64,000 nt of DNA from Arthrobacter sp. FW305-BF8 (GCF_021789315.1 NZ_CP084561.1:2728001-2792000), one strand, 5' to 3'; positions 16,577 to 25,393 are shown, counted from the first letter of the stretch. The notes: generated from the sequence alone by a model not told the origin. Translations and numbers: made by a program.

Positions 16577-16837
16577 GTGGCAAATATCAAGTCCCAGAAG
16601 AAGCGCATCCTGACCAACGAAAAGGCTCGCCTGCGCAACAACGCAGTCAAGTCCGAGCTGAAGACGGCCATCCGCGCCGTCAACACCGCTGTTGAGTCCT
16701 CCGACAAGGACGCTGCTACTACTGCGCTCGTTTCTGCCAGCCGTAAGCTGGACAAGGCTGTCAGCAAGGGTGTTCTGCACAAGAACAACGCTGCAAACCG
16801 CAAGTCGGCGATCTCCAAGAAGGTCAACGCACTCTAA
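16577..16837 (+). CDS. rpsT: 30S ribosomal protein S20
   Basis: 86 aa, Lys/Arg/Ala-rich, binds 16S rRNA in the small-subunit body. MANIKSQKKRILTNEKARLRN is the typical S20 N-terminus, and the protein is all alpha-helical. GTG start with AAAGAGAG about eight bases upstream. Codon use is markedly more biased than in neighbours, as expected for a highly expressed gene. It stands alone, has about 185 bases upstream including an AT-rich CTAATATTTATAG patch near 16440-16453 that could hold a -10 box, and is closed by its own terminator. Confidence 0.97.
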   Translation: MANIKSQKKRILTNEKARLRNNAVKSELKTAIRAVNTAVESSDKDAATTALVSASRKLDKAVSKGVLHKNNAANRKSAISKKVNAL

Positions 16838-16866
16838 GGTTTTCCAGTTCAACTGAACTGATGCTT

Positions 16867-16902
16867 GTGGCCGGCACCATTGGTGCCGGCCACTTCTCTT
16901 TT
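16867..16902 (+). terminator. Rho-independent terminator of rpsT
   Basis: Twelve-base perfect stem GTGGCCGGCACC / GGTGCCGGCCAC with a three-base loop, followed by TTCTCTTTT. Confidence 0.92.
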
Positions 16903-16904
16903 AA

Positions 16905-16961
16905 TTCCGACGGCGGGACTCCCGACGGCGCGCTCCAGGCTTCCGACGGCGGTCTCCGGGC
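16905..16961. repeat. Short tandem repeats (15/21 nt) downstream of the Trp-rich unknown gene
   Basis: Units starting TTCCGACGGCG or TCCCGACGGCG occur at 16905 (15 nt), 16920 (21 nt) and 16941 (21 nt). They lie between the rpsT terminator and the 3' end of the minus-strand gene at 17045. I see no gene in this stretch. Confidence 0.65.
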
Positions 16962-17044
16962 TTCCGCCCCCGGGGCCGGCTGCCCCGGCTGCTGAGGCTG
17001 ACCACCCTGTCCGGACCACTTCTGCGGGATCAAGACTGTCTGGA

Positions 17045-18091
17045 TCATCCCTGTCTCGACCACCGACCGGACCCGTCGCTGCGCCAGTCCGAGGGCGCGG
17101 CGCCCGGCGTGAGGACGTCGTTGAGCCAGTAGGTCTCATCGGGATCCCAGCCCGCCAGAACCGTCCGCTCAAGCACTGCAACTGACGGTCCGGCGGATGG
17201 CCGCGCGGCCAGCGCGCGCCCGGCGGTCGTAAGGTATCCCCAGAGGGTGAGATGAACGCCGTCGTAGTCGCCAGCAACGGCAGACCAGTCAGGAACCAGC
17301 CAACGGCCGGCGATCCCTGTGGTCCGCCACCAGTCGTGGCGTTTGGCAAGGCTGACGTCCATTGGATACCGCGCAGCCAGCCCGGTCCACGCCGCCGGGC
17401 CATCGATTTCGTAGACGCGGGCGTCAGGCCGCGGGACGAGCGGCCAGACGGTTGCCTGCTTCCATCCGATGCTGTCCTCGACCAGCAGGAGACCAATGGC
17501 GCCGAGATCCGGCAGGCTTCTGGTGGTGGTGAGCAGCTCGGATGGCCTGGGCGTGGACCACCACCAGCCGCCCCAGTTGGCGGCCGGGTTCTTGGGCCGT
17601 TCAGCCGCCTGGCGTTCATCGGCGAGGGCGGCCGCTATCCAATCGGCCAGCGTCCTGGCTGCCCCGCCTGGAACCGGCGGCTGGCCTTTTCGTTCGTCTG
17701 TCCACTGCACGAAACTCTGGTGGTCCCCGTCCAGGAAGCCGGGACCCCACCACGCGGCAAGGGCATCAGCCAGGGCATGGGCGATCGGGCCCAAAGCCAA
17801 CCGGATGGCGGGCTGCGCGAGGAGGGCGTCGGTTTCATCAGGCTGCTGCCAGTAGCGCGCGGCGTCGACGGCCCCGGTAAGGCCAGCCATCAGCGCCTGG
17901 CCACCAGCTGATTCAGCAGCCGATACGGCCGCCGGGCTGCCGAGCGCCTCGGCCAGTTCGCTGGCAAGCCCGTGATCCTGGGGAGATGACGCCGATCTGG
18001 CAGCCACGGTCCAGATTTCCGGTTGCGTTGCCGCGAGAACGCCCAGGCAGAACTGGCGCCCTCGCGGACCGCTCAACAGATCATCAGTCAC
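17045..18091 (-). CDS. Uncharacterised Trp-rich protein
   Basis: 348 aa; I do not recognise a family. It has coding-like composition along its full length and no signal peptide or clear membrane helix. It is unusually rich in Trp, with clusters such as NWGGWWWSTPRP (about residue 170), HDWWRTTGIAGRWLVPDW (about 250-270) and WGYLTTAGRALAARP (about 285). The N-terminal half is Ala/Leu-rich and probably helical. ATG start at 18091. It lies 78 bases after holA on the same strand, separated from it by the 18-nt stop-codon repeats. Function unknown; probably a genus-level hypothetical. Confidence 0.75.
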   Translation of the reverse strand: MTDDLLSGPRGRQFCLGVLAATQPEIWTVAARSASSPQDHGLASELAEALGSPAAVSAAESAGGQALMAGLTGAVDAARYWQQPDETDALLAQPAIRLALGPIAHALADALAAWWGPGFLDGDHQSFVQWTDERKGQPPVPGGAARTLADWIAAALADERQAAERPKNPAANWGGWWWSTPRPSELLTTTRSLPDLGAIGLLLVEDSIGWKQATVWPLVPRPDARVYEIDGPAAWTGLAARYPMDVSLAKRHDWWRTTGIAGRWLVPDWSAVAGDYDGVHLTLWGYLTTAGRALAARPSAGPSVAVLERTVLAGWDPDETYWLNDVLTPGAAPSDWRSDGSGRWSRQG

Positions 18092-18115
18092 AACCGCACC
18101 CCCTTGACCCCGAGC

Positions 18116-18172
18116 CTACAAGCTCAGCCCGGTTTACAAGCTGGCCCGGGCTTACAAGCCAGTGAAGCGCTA
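18116..18172 (-). repeat. Four in-frame stop codons at exact 18-nt spacing after holA
   Basis: On the minus strand the holA TAG (18172-18170) is followed by TAA (18154-18152), TAA (18136-18134) and TAG (18118-18116), each exactly 18 nt apart. The last three are inside repeat units of the form GCTTGTAA(G/A)CC(C)GGG. The array occupies most of the gap to the next gene. Confidence 0.85.
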
Positions 18173-19183
18173 ACGGCCGCGGGCGGCGGAAGCGATGACC
18201 GTGACGGCGTGTTCGACGGCGTAAACCGGATCGCGGGAAAGTCCTTTGACCTGCGCATCGGCTTCGGCAGTGACCTGAATGGACCGGGCCAGGCCCTCCG
18301 GCGTCCACCGCCGGACGTCCCGCTGCGCCTGCTCCACCAGCCACGGCTGCATGCCCAGCTGCCTGGCGATCTGCGCCGATGATCCTTTGGCGCCGGCGAC
18401 CTTGGCCACGGTCCGCAGCTTGGCTGCCAACGCCGCCACCAGCGGTACCGGATCGGCGCCCGTTGCCAGCGCGTGCCGGAGTGTGGACAGGGCCAAAGGA
18501 CCATTGCCTGCCATGGCGGCGTCGGCCACCTTGAACGCCGTGGCCTCCACCCTTCCGCCGTAGTAGCGGTCCACCCTGTCAGCGTCGACGGCAGTGGAGG
18601 CGTCGGCTATGAGCTGGCTGCACGCCGCCGCCAGCTCTGACAGGTTGGCGCCGACCGCGTTGACCAGCGACTGGACTGCCTCCGGGGTGATCCGCCTGCC
18701 GGCGGCCTTGAACTCGGCCGTGACAAAGGCGGTTTTTTCCGCATCCTTTTTCAGCGGCTGGCAGTCGACAGTCGGCCAGCCCCCGGCCTTCACGGCATCG
18801 AGGAGCTTCTTGCCGCGGGTTCCGCCGCCGTGCCGGAGCACGAGGACAGCGTCCTGTTCAACGTGCTTGAGATACGTCAGTGCGTCCGTCAGGAAGGCAT
18901 CATTCATCGCTTCGAGGCCGTCCACCTCGATCAGCTTGTTCTCGCCGAACAGTGACGGGCTGACATTCATGGCCAGCGCCCCGGCCTCGTACGCGCCGGC
19001 GCCGAGCCTGGTGACCTCCACGTCGGGTGAGGCCGCCCGCACCTGCGTCCTGACACGGTCCATCGCCCGGATGCCGAGGTACTCCTCGGGACCCGTGATC
19101 AGGACGACCGCCGCAGGCGTCACGTCCCGCCAGGTCGCCGAATTGGCTGCCGGCGTCTTCGGTCGTTGCTGGGCAGCGGCCAC
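18170..19183 (-). CDS. holA: DNA polymerase III subunit delta
   Basis: 337 aa. Subunit of the clamp-loader complex that opens the beta sliding clamp. The N-terminal AAA-like domain starts with VVLITGPEEYLGIRAMDRVR (about 26-45); the linker and C-terminal helical collar carry VNAVGANLSELAAACSQLI and PWLVEQAQRDVRRW, all typical of HolA. GTG start with GGGAGGA eight bases before it. Its first 64 bases overlap the end of comEC in another frame, an unusually long overlap. comEA-comEC-holA order is common in actinobacteria and often continues to rpsT, which is close by here but on the other strand. Confidence 0.94.
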   Translation of the reverse strand: MAAAQQRPKTPAANSATWRDVTPAAVVLITGPEEYLGIRAMDRVRTQVRAASPDVEVTRLGAGAYEAGALAMNVSPSLFGENKLIEVDGLEAMNDAFLTDALTYLKHVEQDAVLVLRHGGGTRGKKLLDAVKAGGWPTVDCQPLKKDAEKTAFVTAEFKAAGRRITPEAVQSLVNAVGANLSELAAACSQLIADASTAVDADRVDRYYGGRVEATAFKVADAAMAGNGPLALSTLRHALATGADPVPLVAALAAKLRTVAKVAGAKGSSAQIARQLGMQPWLVEQAQRDVRRWTPEGLARSIQVTAEADAQVKGLSRDPVYAVEHAVTVIASAARGR

Positions 19184-21066
19184 TGGTGATTCCTCCCGGA
19201 GTTCAGATTGCAGACTCTAAGTCTCCCACGGCGGCCCGGGCCGCCGTGGGAGAACGTGGCCTCGGGCAGTCGGTCAAGGATCTGAACAGTAACGGCGTGC
19301 GCCGCCAGGACCAGTTTGATAGTGCCGGCCGGATGGGCGGCCATCCACACGGCGAGCAATGTCACAACGGAGAACAGCAGCATGGTCAGCAATCCGAACA
19401 CGCCCTCAGGCCAAGGCGGCGCGGAGCCGGGAAGACCGGCGGTGAACCGGGCGATAGCCGCCACACCACCGGCAAAGAACCCGGCGACGCCGATCAGTAC
19501 CGCCGCCAGCCAGGGCACGAGGGGCAGGAGCGCCACGGCCGCCGTGCCCAGGATGGTGACGGGTGCCACGAGAGGGGCAACAAGCACGTTGGCCAGCAGC
19601 GAGTAGGTGGCAAACTGCGGCTGCAGCACCACAATGACGGGGCCGCACAGCACCTGGGCCGACAGGGGAACAGCAACAGCTGCCGCGGCCCAGCGCGGTA
19701 CGCTCGGCGGGAACCAGCCCATGATGCAACGGCCCAGCACAATGATCCCCAGGGTGGCCAGGACCGAGAGCAGGAACCCAAAGCTGACCCCCAGTTCCGG
19801 CTCCACGAGCAGCAGGGCCATCACGGCCAGGCATAGGAAACTCAGCCCGCGGCCGGCCCGTCCACCTGCCAGAGATACCAAAGCAATAGCACCCATCAGC
19901 GATGCCCTGAGCACGCTCGCATCGGGACCAACCATGAGGACGAACAGGCCGAGGCCCGCGAGGGCGACGGCTGCGGCCGGAATCCTGGCCAGGCGAAGCG
20001 AGCGTGCCGCCAACAGCAGCGCGCCGAGTATCAGGCTGCAGTTGGCCCCGGACACGGCCGTCAGGTGCGTCAGGCCCACGGTTTTCATGGCTGTCTCGAG
20101 CTCCTCGCTCAGGCCTCCGGTATCGCCTGTGACCATGCCCGGGAGGATTCCCGCCGCGTCCGGGGCCAGCCAGGCGGCGGCTGAGGCGAACCGCTTGCCC
20201 AGAGCGGCCGGCGCCTGCTGCCAATTTAGTGCAGCTGCGAGCTGGACAGGCGGTGATGACGCCGTCAGGATCGCCGCCTCCACCCGGCCCGGATCCGGAG
20301 GCCGGAGCTTTCCGGTGACCCGAAACAACTGGCCGGTGCCCGCGTGCTGCCACTCCTGCCCGCCGATGATGACCACCGGCAGATGCGCGTGCATCACCTG
20401 GCCGCCCGACGTCAAGGTCCGGACCGCCGCGGCCACTGCCCAGCGTTCTGCACGTCCGGAGGGGCCGGGCGTCTTGAGGGCACGGGGCGCCCCGGTGATC
20501 TCGGCTTCAGCCACTGCTGATGCACCCGCGGCGATGATTCCTGACACCTGCTCGTCGTGGCGCTGAGAGGATGACACTGCCGAATGGGCAGTCGATGCCG
20601 CGGCAAGCATGAGTGCTGCCGTCAGGGTGGTCAGGAAACTGCGCCGCCAGCGTCCTTCGGCTTTCTTCCTCCGCAGAAGCATGCCGAGCAGCACTCCGGC
20701 GCACGCGGCGAGGCTGCCCCACACAAGCAGGAGGATGCCCGGTGTCAGCCACGGCCCGGCGACGGTTGCTGCCCACACCAGCAGTGCGGCCGGGGCAAGG
20801 CGAAGGTCGGTCCGGCGCCGATTCGGTTCGGTTGTGGTCACGTCCTGTCCGTCCGGCAGCAGACGACGGCGGATGTCAGCGCGCACCTTCCGGCTGAGGC
20901 CACTCGCGGGGCCGGGCCTGTCCGGAGGCTGTGACGGCAAGGAATCAGCCGTGGCGGAATTTCCGGACGCATTTTCACCCTGTGGGGAGTCGGGCCTTGG
21001 GAAATCCACGGCCGCCTGGACATAGCGGTGCCATCGGCTGGGCACGCGTTCGTTCCTGCTATCCAT
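19120..21066 (-). CDS. comEC: ComEC/Rec2 family competence protein (membrane channel, no metallo-beta-lactamase domain)
   Basis: 648 aa. ComEC forms the inner-membrane channel for single-stranded DNA uptake. After a polar N-terminus there are hydrophobic helices near 90-135 and 150-170, an OB-like periplasmic segment (about 185-290), then the competence domain with HLTAVSGANCSLILGALLL (about 345-363) and about seven further helices to residue 600. The C-terminal metallo-beta-lactamase-like domain present in longer ComEC proteins is absent: the protein stops after a basic tail that overlaps holA by 64 bases. ATG start one base after the comEA stop. Confidence 0.88.
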   Translation of the reverse strand: MDSRNERVPSRWHRYVQAAVDFPRPDSPQGENASGNSATADSLPSQPPDRPGPASGLSRKVRADIRRRLLPDGQDVTTTEPNRRRTDLRLAPAALLVWAATVAGPWLTPGILLLVWGSLAACAGVLLGMLLRRKKAEGRWRRSFLTTLTAALMLAAASTAHSAVSSSQRHDEQVSGIIAAGASAVAEAEITGAPRALKTPGPSGRAERWAVAAAVRTLTSGGQVMHAHLPVVIIGGQEWQHAGTGQLFRVTGKLRPPDPGRVEAAILTASSPPVQLAAALNWQQAPAALGKRFASAAAWLAPDAAGILPGMVTGDTGGLSEELETAMKTVGLTHLTAVSGANCSLILGALLLAARSLRLARIPAAAVALAGLGLFVLMVGPDASVLRASLMGAIALVSLAGGRAGRGLSFLCLAVMALLLVEPELGVSFGFLLSVLATLGIIVLGRCIMGWFPPSVPRWAAAAVAVPLSAQVLCGPVIVVLQPQFATYSLLANVLVAPLVAPVTILGTAAVALLPLVPWLAAVLIGVAGFFAGGVAAIARFTAGLPGSAPPWPEGVFGLLTMLLFSVVTLLAVWMAAHPAGTIKLVLAAHAVTVQILDRLPEATFSHGGPGRRGRLRVCNLNSGRNHQWPLPSNDRRRRQPIRRPGGT

Positions 21067-21067
21067 G

Positions 21068-22207
21068 TCAGACGGTCACCAGCGGAAGCAACGTTTCCAG
21101 CATTTTTGGGCCGACGCCGTCGACGGCGTCCAGTTCCTCGGGTGACTTGAAGGGGCCCTGCTGCGTGCGCCAGTCGACGATGCGCTGGGCCAACACGGGG
21201 CCAACCCTCGGCAGCTCGCCGAGTTCTTCCATGGTTGCGGTGTTGAGGTTGATCTTGCCTCCGGCACCGTCGGATGCAGGCCCACCGGTTCCACCGGCTT
21301 CGGCGCCGTCCGCTCCTGACGTGCCGGCCGCGCCGGCCGCACCGGATTTATCCGCTGGCGCGGCACCTGATGTGCCATCGGATGCTGGCTCGCCGCGGCC
21401 CGGTACGTAGATTTTCTGGCCGTCTTCCAGTGGGGAGGCGAGGTTAAGCCGGTCGAGATCGCCCTCTGGGCTGGCGCCCCCGGCGGCGGCGATTGCCTCA
21501 TGTACTCTGCTTCCCCGCGGGAGCTGGACCACTCCGGCCTTCTTCACCGCCCCGGCGACGTGCACCACGACGTTCCCGGCCGCCGAGCCGGTACCCTCTT
21601 TGCCGCCAGCGGCCTTCCGGTCACTGTCTGGACCAGTGCTACCTGAGCCGTCATCGTCCGGGCCGCTGCCGTCTGGGTCATTGCCGTCCGGGTCATTGCT
21701 GTTCGGGTCGTTGCTGTTGTGGCCTTCTGTACCGGCCGCTGATTTTGCCGCAGAATCGTGCGTGACTGAGCTGAGCGGAAGGACAACAGGACCGTTGGCA
21801 GCCACCTGCCACCAGAGGAAGACTCCGGCAATCAGCGACAGCACGCCCACCAATGCCGCGGCACGTATACCCAAGCGCCAGCGGAACCGCGGTTCGGCCA
21901 TTTCGCCGGACACCGCAGGCCCGGCGGAAGCTGCCTGCCGGCCGTAGGCGAAGTGACCTCCCGTTCCCGTCTCCAGTAGCCCCGAGCGGCCACCGCCCGG
22001 CGACGGATCCGTCTCTTCATTGCAGACAACGCCGGGCTTAGCAGGCGGTCCGAGCGTGGCTGCCAGCCGTCTGGCCGCCCGCCCGTCTGTTGCCCTCTCC
22101 CCCACGGTGCCACGTCCCGCAGCTCGGCCCGCGCCCGGGCGCCCCTCACCAAGGCGCGCCTGAGCGCTGGCTGAGGCTCCAGCGGTCCGGCGTGACATAT
22201 CAACCAC
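21068..22207 (-). CDS. comEA: ComEA-family helix-hairpin-helix DNA-binding protein
   Basis: 379 aa. Membrane-anchored receptor for incoming double-stranded DNA. The long N-terminus (about 1-130) is cytosolic and low complexity; one membrane helix lies near 134-155 (FRWRLGIRAAALVGVLSLIA). An Asn/Asp/Gly/Ser linker (about 170-205) is encoded by tandem 15-nt repeats. Then comes an SLBB domain (VVVHVAGAVKKAGVVQLPRG, about 215-275), a Gly/Ala-rich spacer, and a C-terminal HhH pair with KINLNTATMEELGELPRVGP and DGVGPKMLETLLPLV. GTG start at 22207; an internal ATG three codons later is an alternative. Directly upstream of comEC. Confidence 0.92.
   Translation of the reverse strand: MVDMSRRTAGASASAQARLGEGRPGAGRAAGRGTVGERATDGRAARRLAATLGPPAKPGVVCNEETDPSPGGGRSGLLETGTGGHFAYGRQAASAGPAVSGEMAEPRFRWRLGIRAAALVGVLSLIAGVFLWWQVAANGPVVLPLSSVTHDSAAKSAAGTEGHNSNDPNSNDPDGNDPDGSGPDDDGSGSTGPDSDRKAAGGKEGTGSAAGNVVVHVAGAVKKAGVVQLPRGSRVHEAIAAAGGASPEGDLDRLNLASPLEDGQKIYVPGRGEPASDGTSGAAPADKSGAAGAAGTSGADGAEAGGTGGPASDGAGGKINLNTATMEELGELPRVGPVLAQRIVDWRTQQGPFKSPEELDAVDGVGPKMLETLLPLVTV
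21651..21722 (-). repeat. 15-nt tandem repeats coding the comEA linker
   Basis: About five imperfect units of the form GTC(C/T)GGGTCATTGC(T/C) (+ strand) encode the Asn-Asp-Pro-Asp/Asn-Gly linker between the membrane helix and SLBB domain. In-frame units suggest the linker length can change by slippage. Confidence 0.8.
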
Positions 22208-22278
22208 GGTAGGAAACGGTCAGCCTTCCCGACAGTCCCGTCATTCCCTATGTGGATTGCGCCCTGCGGATGGCGCCA

Positions 22279-22464
22279 CTACCGCTGGTAGGTGATGTAG
22301 GCCTCGTATTGCACGCGCCACTTCTCCGGTTCCTTGGGATCAGGGATTGTGGTGGTGAGGAACTGGACGCTGGTCACCTGCCCTTTCAGGTACTTCATCC
22401 ATTTCGTGACTTCCTCGGCCACATCCCGGTCCAACTGGGCGACGTGGTGGACTTGCATGGACAT
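22279..22464 (-). CDS. Small protein of 61 aa, weakly resembling Cse60
   Basis: 61 aa, acidic/amphipathic, no signal peptide. AAGGAGG six bases before the ATG is a near-perfect ribosome site, which is the main support for it being real. The pattern (short N-terminal beta strand, helix EEVTKWMKYL, then VTSVQFLTTTIPD and YEAYITYQR strands) resembles the small Cse60-like proteins named from Bacillus sporulation, but the match is by eye and weak. It lies alone between comEA and the HNH gene, same strand. Confidence 0.7.
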   Translation of the reverse strand: MSMQVHHVAQLDRDVAEEVTKWMKYLKGQVTSVQFLTTTIPDPKEPEKWRVQYEAYITYQR

Positions 22465-22581
22465 GGGAGCCTCCTTGCTCGGTGGGGAGACTGTACTACC
22501 GGCGGGCAGGCTCTGCTAGCTATGACAAGTGGGCAGCGGGGATTGTGCCCCGACGGCCGCGGGGTGGGGGTAGGCGTGCTC

Positions 22582-24260
22582 CTACGCTGCTGTGGATGAT
22601 GCCCAATAGGGCCGGGGATCCAGAGGCAGTGGTGATTCAGCGCCGTCGACGGACATCCAGCTGCCGACTCCGTCGAGGTCCTCACGGGCATCCAAAGGTC
22701 CGGGGCCTGAATAGTCGTCAAACCCGTCGAAGCTATCGGGTTCGTCTGGCCAGTTCGGTGGATCCGGTCGATCGGGTGGCTCCGGCCAGTCCTCACCGGA
22801 TGGTAGGTCTTGCAAGTTCTGGGCGGGTGGCGGTTCTGGCCAGCTGGGTGGTTCCCAGTCCTGGTACTCGGCCGGATAGGACCGGCCCGACGGTGAAATC
22901 CAGCCCGGTGGGGCGTCCCGGGTCGCGCCGACCGGTCTCCACGCCGTGGCGTGTTTCAGTCGGTGGTGTTTCGGGCAGGGCTGGCCAAGATTCGCGACGC
23001 CGGTCCCGCCGCCGTCGGCCCACGCGAGGATGTGGTCGGCGTCGTTGTCCAGGGAGTGGTTGTTGCAGTTGGGGAACGTGCACTTGGCGTCGCGGAGCCG
23101 CAGCCATTGGCGCATCGGCTTCGTCAGCCGGTAGCTGGCGCGTCCGATCTCCAACGGCGCCCCATCCCGCGGGTCGACGAGCACCCGGAGGAATGATGCT
23201 GCGCCGTCGGCAACCAGCCGGCGGGCCATCGACGGCGGGATCGGCCCATACCCGTCCAGCGTGGCCGGGTCCTCGGACAGGCCGAGCAGCGAGAACACCG
23301 GAACCGTGACCAGAACCTGCGCCGACGGGGACGGTACTTCACGGGCTGGCGCATCACCGGCCCGCGCAGAGTCTGCGGGCAGGACATCCGCGGGCGGGTG
23401 TTCACTCGCGCCGCCCACTCCCGGTGCCGGGCCGAGCAGCCACGTGGCGAAGGCGTCGACCCGCAGCTGGGTCAGGGTCCGGGATTCGGTCGGGCCCTGC
23501 ATGGCGCGGGCGGCGGCGGTGGTGCCGTTCCAGATCCCCGCCGCCTGGTCCGCGGGCAGATACGCCGAGAACCAGGCCATGCCGTCCCGGTCCGGGGCAT
23601 ACTCCAGCCGCCGGTCCTTCACACTCTTGGCGTGCCGTTTTTCGATGCTGACCGGATGGTGTCGTTCCCGCCAATACCGGGCCTTCGCCCGAAACCTGCC
23701 CGGGTCAGCTCCCCCGCCGGGCAACCCCGCGCGTACCCCGGCGCATCAGGGTCCAGGAAATGCGCCTCAAACGCCGCGGCAGCTTCCGGATCCAGGCCTT
23801 CGGTTTCGTCGCACATGACCCGCCCGTGCTGCCACGACAGAGTCCCTGCCTGAAGGGCGGCCAGCGTTAACGGCAGGTCCCTGGTCAGTTTGGCGGATTC
23901 AACCAGCAACCGCTCCGCCGACCCCTCACTCACAGTCAGCGCACCAGCAACCTCCGCAGTCACAGACATCCGCCGGACGGTGCGGTCCTGCACAGACGCG
24001 TTGGGCGGAGTCATGGCCTCCTCCACCGCGGAATAACCTGCAGCGAAATTCACCTTCACGGCCGCCAGCCGCGCCTCCATCCCAGCCACCTCCGAAAGCC
24101 CGCCCAGACACTCATCCGCCAGATCCCCCAAGGGATCCGCTTCATCGGGCAGCGCAGCCGGGCCCGGATCAGCCGCCCGACGAAGGTCAGCTGCGAGTGA
24201 AAGAGCAGAGGCACCGATGGCCTGCAACGTCTTCGCAACTGCCTCGTTATCCATACCCAC
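22582..24260 (-). pseudogene. DUF222-HNH endonuclease domain gene interrupted by a frameshift
   Basis: Proteins of this actinobacterial family have an N-terminal DUF222 domain and a C-terminal HNH nuclease motif. Here DUF222 is in one frame (24260 to about 23705; MGMDNEAVAKTL ... HGRVMCDETEGLDP ... GCPAGELT), and the rest is in another (about 23705 to 22582; PGRFRAKARYWRERHHP ... CTFPNCNNHSLDNDADHILAWADGGGT ... CPKHHRLKH). The two fit together if one C is added to a run of three at 23702-23704. Rejoined, it would be about 555 aa with an intact HNH centre. It may be a true pseudogene, a sequencing slip or a phase-variable tract. These genes occur in many copies in Arthrobacter-type genomes. 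Confidence 0.85.
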
Positions 24261-24349
24261 AGCATGACAGGGGGTACCGACAATATAGCCGAGGCAAAGA
24301 AACGCGGCATAGTGCCGAGCAGGCTCGCATCAAATGCTGCCTGCGAGGC

Positions 24350-25393
24350 CTAAGTGGCGGCCTCGGTACCGCTGGTGCCGGCCGCCTTTGCACTGGGAGC
24401 GAGGCAACCGGCAACGGAAGAGCTGCTCTCCCCCACGATCACTGCAAGGACACCGAGCCCGGCGTGGGCCGCCAGCACGGCAGGCAGTGAGCTGATCTGG
24501 GCAGGCGGAATGACCGGGAGCTTTGCCGCGAGCCGGGCCGCAAGCAGCTCGGCCTCGGGCCGGTTGCCGAAATGGTGGATGGCCAGCCGGGCCTCCCCCA
24601 GCGGCCGGCCCAAGGCCTCCGCCACCACGATCTCCTCAAGCCGGGCAATGGCTCTCGCCGCGGACCGGACTTTTTCCAGCGGAACGATCTTGCCGGCGTC
24701 GACCGCGAGAATCGGCTTGATGGACAGCATGGCTCCGACCAGCGAAGCTGCTGCGCCGATGCGTCCGCCTCGCCGCAGCTGCTCCAGGCTGGGCACATAG
24801 AAGTAGACCTTGGTCCTTGCCGCACGCTCCTCAGCGAGGCGGCGCACCTCGCCGGCACCGCGGCCGTCCGCGGCCGCCACCACGGCACTCTGCACGGCCA
24901 GTCCCTGCGCCATTCCGACCGTGCGGGAGTCCAGCACCTCAACAGGGATCCTGACCCTGCCCGCCGCGAGACGGGCGGCATCAGCGGTGCCGGAGAGGCC
25001 ACCGGAGATGTGGATGGAGACGACGGACTCGAAGCCCAGCCGTTCGGCGGCCAGATAAGCCTGCTCAAATTGTCCGGGCGACGGGCGGGAGGTCTTGACC
25101 GGCGTCGCGGCGGCCATGGCCACGGCGATGGTCCCGGTGATGTCGTCCTCGCCCTCGCCATAGATCTCCTCGCCCACCATGACGGGCATTGGAATGACGG
25201 CCAACCGGCCGTTGATGGAGAAGGCCCGCACCCAGTCGGCGGGCAGCGCGGCAGCGGAATCCGTCACCACTGCGGTACGGACGACGACGGCGGGCTCGCC
25301 CGTGAGCGGGATATGGCCCGGCCTGGTGGCCTGACGGAGACGGACCAGATGCTCCTTTAACCACAGCCAGGCTGCCGGCTCGCGGTCTATCAC
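24350..25393 (-). CDS. DegV family protein (fatty-acid-binding fold)
   Basis: 347 aa. DegV/FakB-type proteins bind a fatty acid and in Gram-positives present it to a kinase. The N-terminal signature VTDSAAALPADW (about 43-54), the KTSRPSPGQF loop (about 98-107), ISGGLSGTADAARLA (about 128-142) and RRGGRIGAAASLVGAML are characteristic. It carries about 40 extra N-terminal residues before the fold; GTG at 25393 has GGAGGG seven bases upstream, so I keep the long form. It sits 89 bases downstream of leuS on the same strand with an inverted repeat between them. No fakA-like gene is in the window. Confidence 0.9.
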   Translation of the reverse strand: MIDREPAAWLWLKEHLVRLRQATRPGHIPLTGEPAVVVRTAVVTDSAAALPADWVRAFSINGRLAVIPMPVMVGEEIYGEGEDDITGTIAVAMAAATPVKTSRPSPGQFEQAYLAAERLGFESVVSIHISGGLSGTADAARLAAGRVRIPVEVLDSRTVGMAQGLAVQSAVVAAADGRGAGEVRRLAEERAARTKVYFYVPSLEQLRRGGRIGAAASLVGAMLSIKPILAVDAGKIVPLEKVRSAARAIARLEEIVVAEALGRPLGEARLAIHHFGNRPEAELLAARLAAKLPVIPPAQISSLPAVLAAHAGLGVLAVIVGESSSSVAGCLAPSAKAAGTSGTEAAT

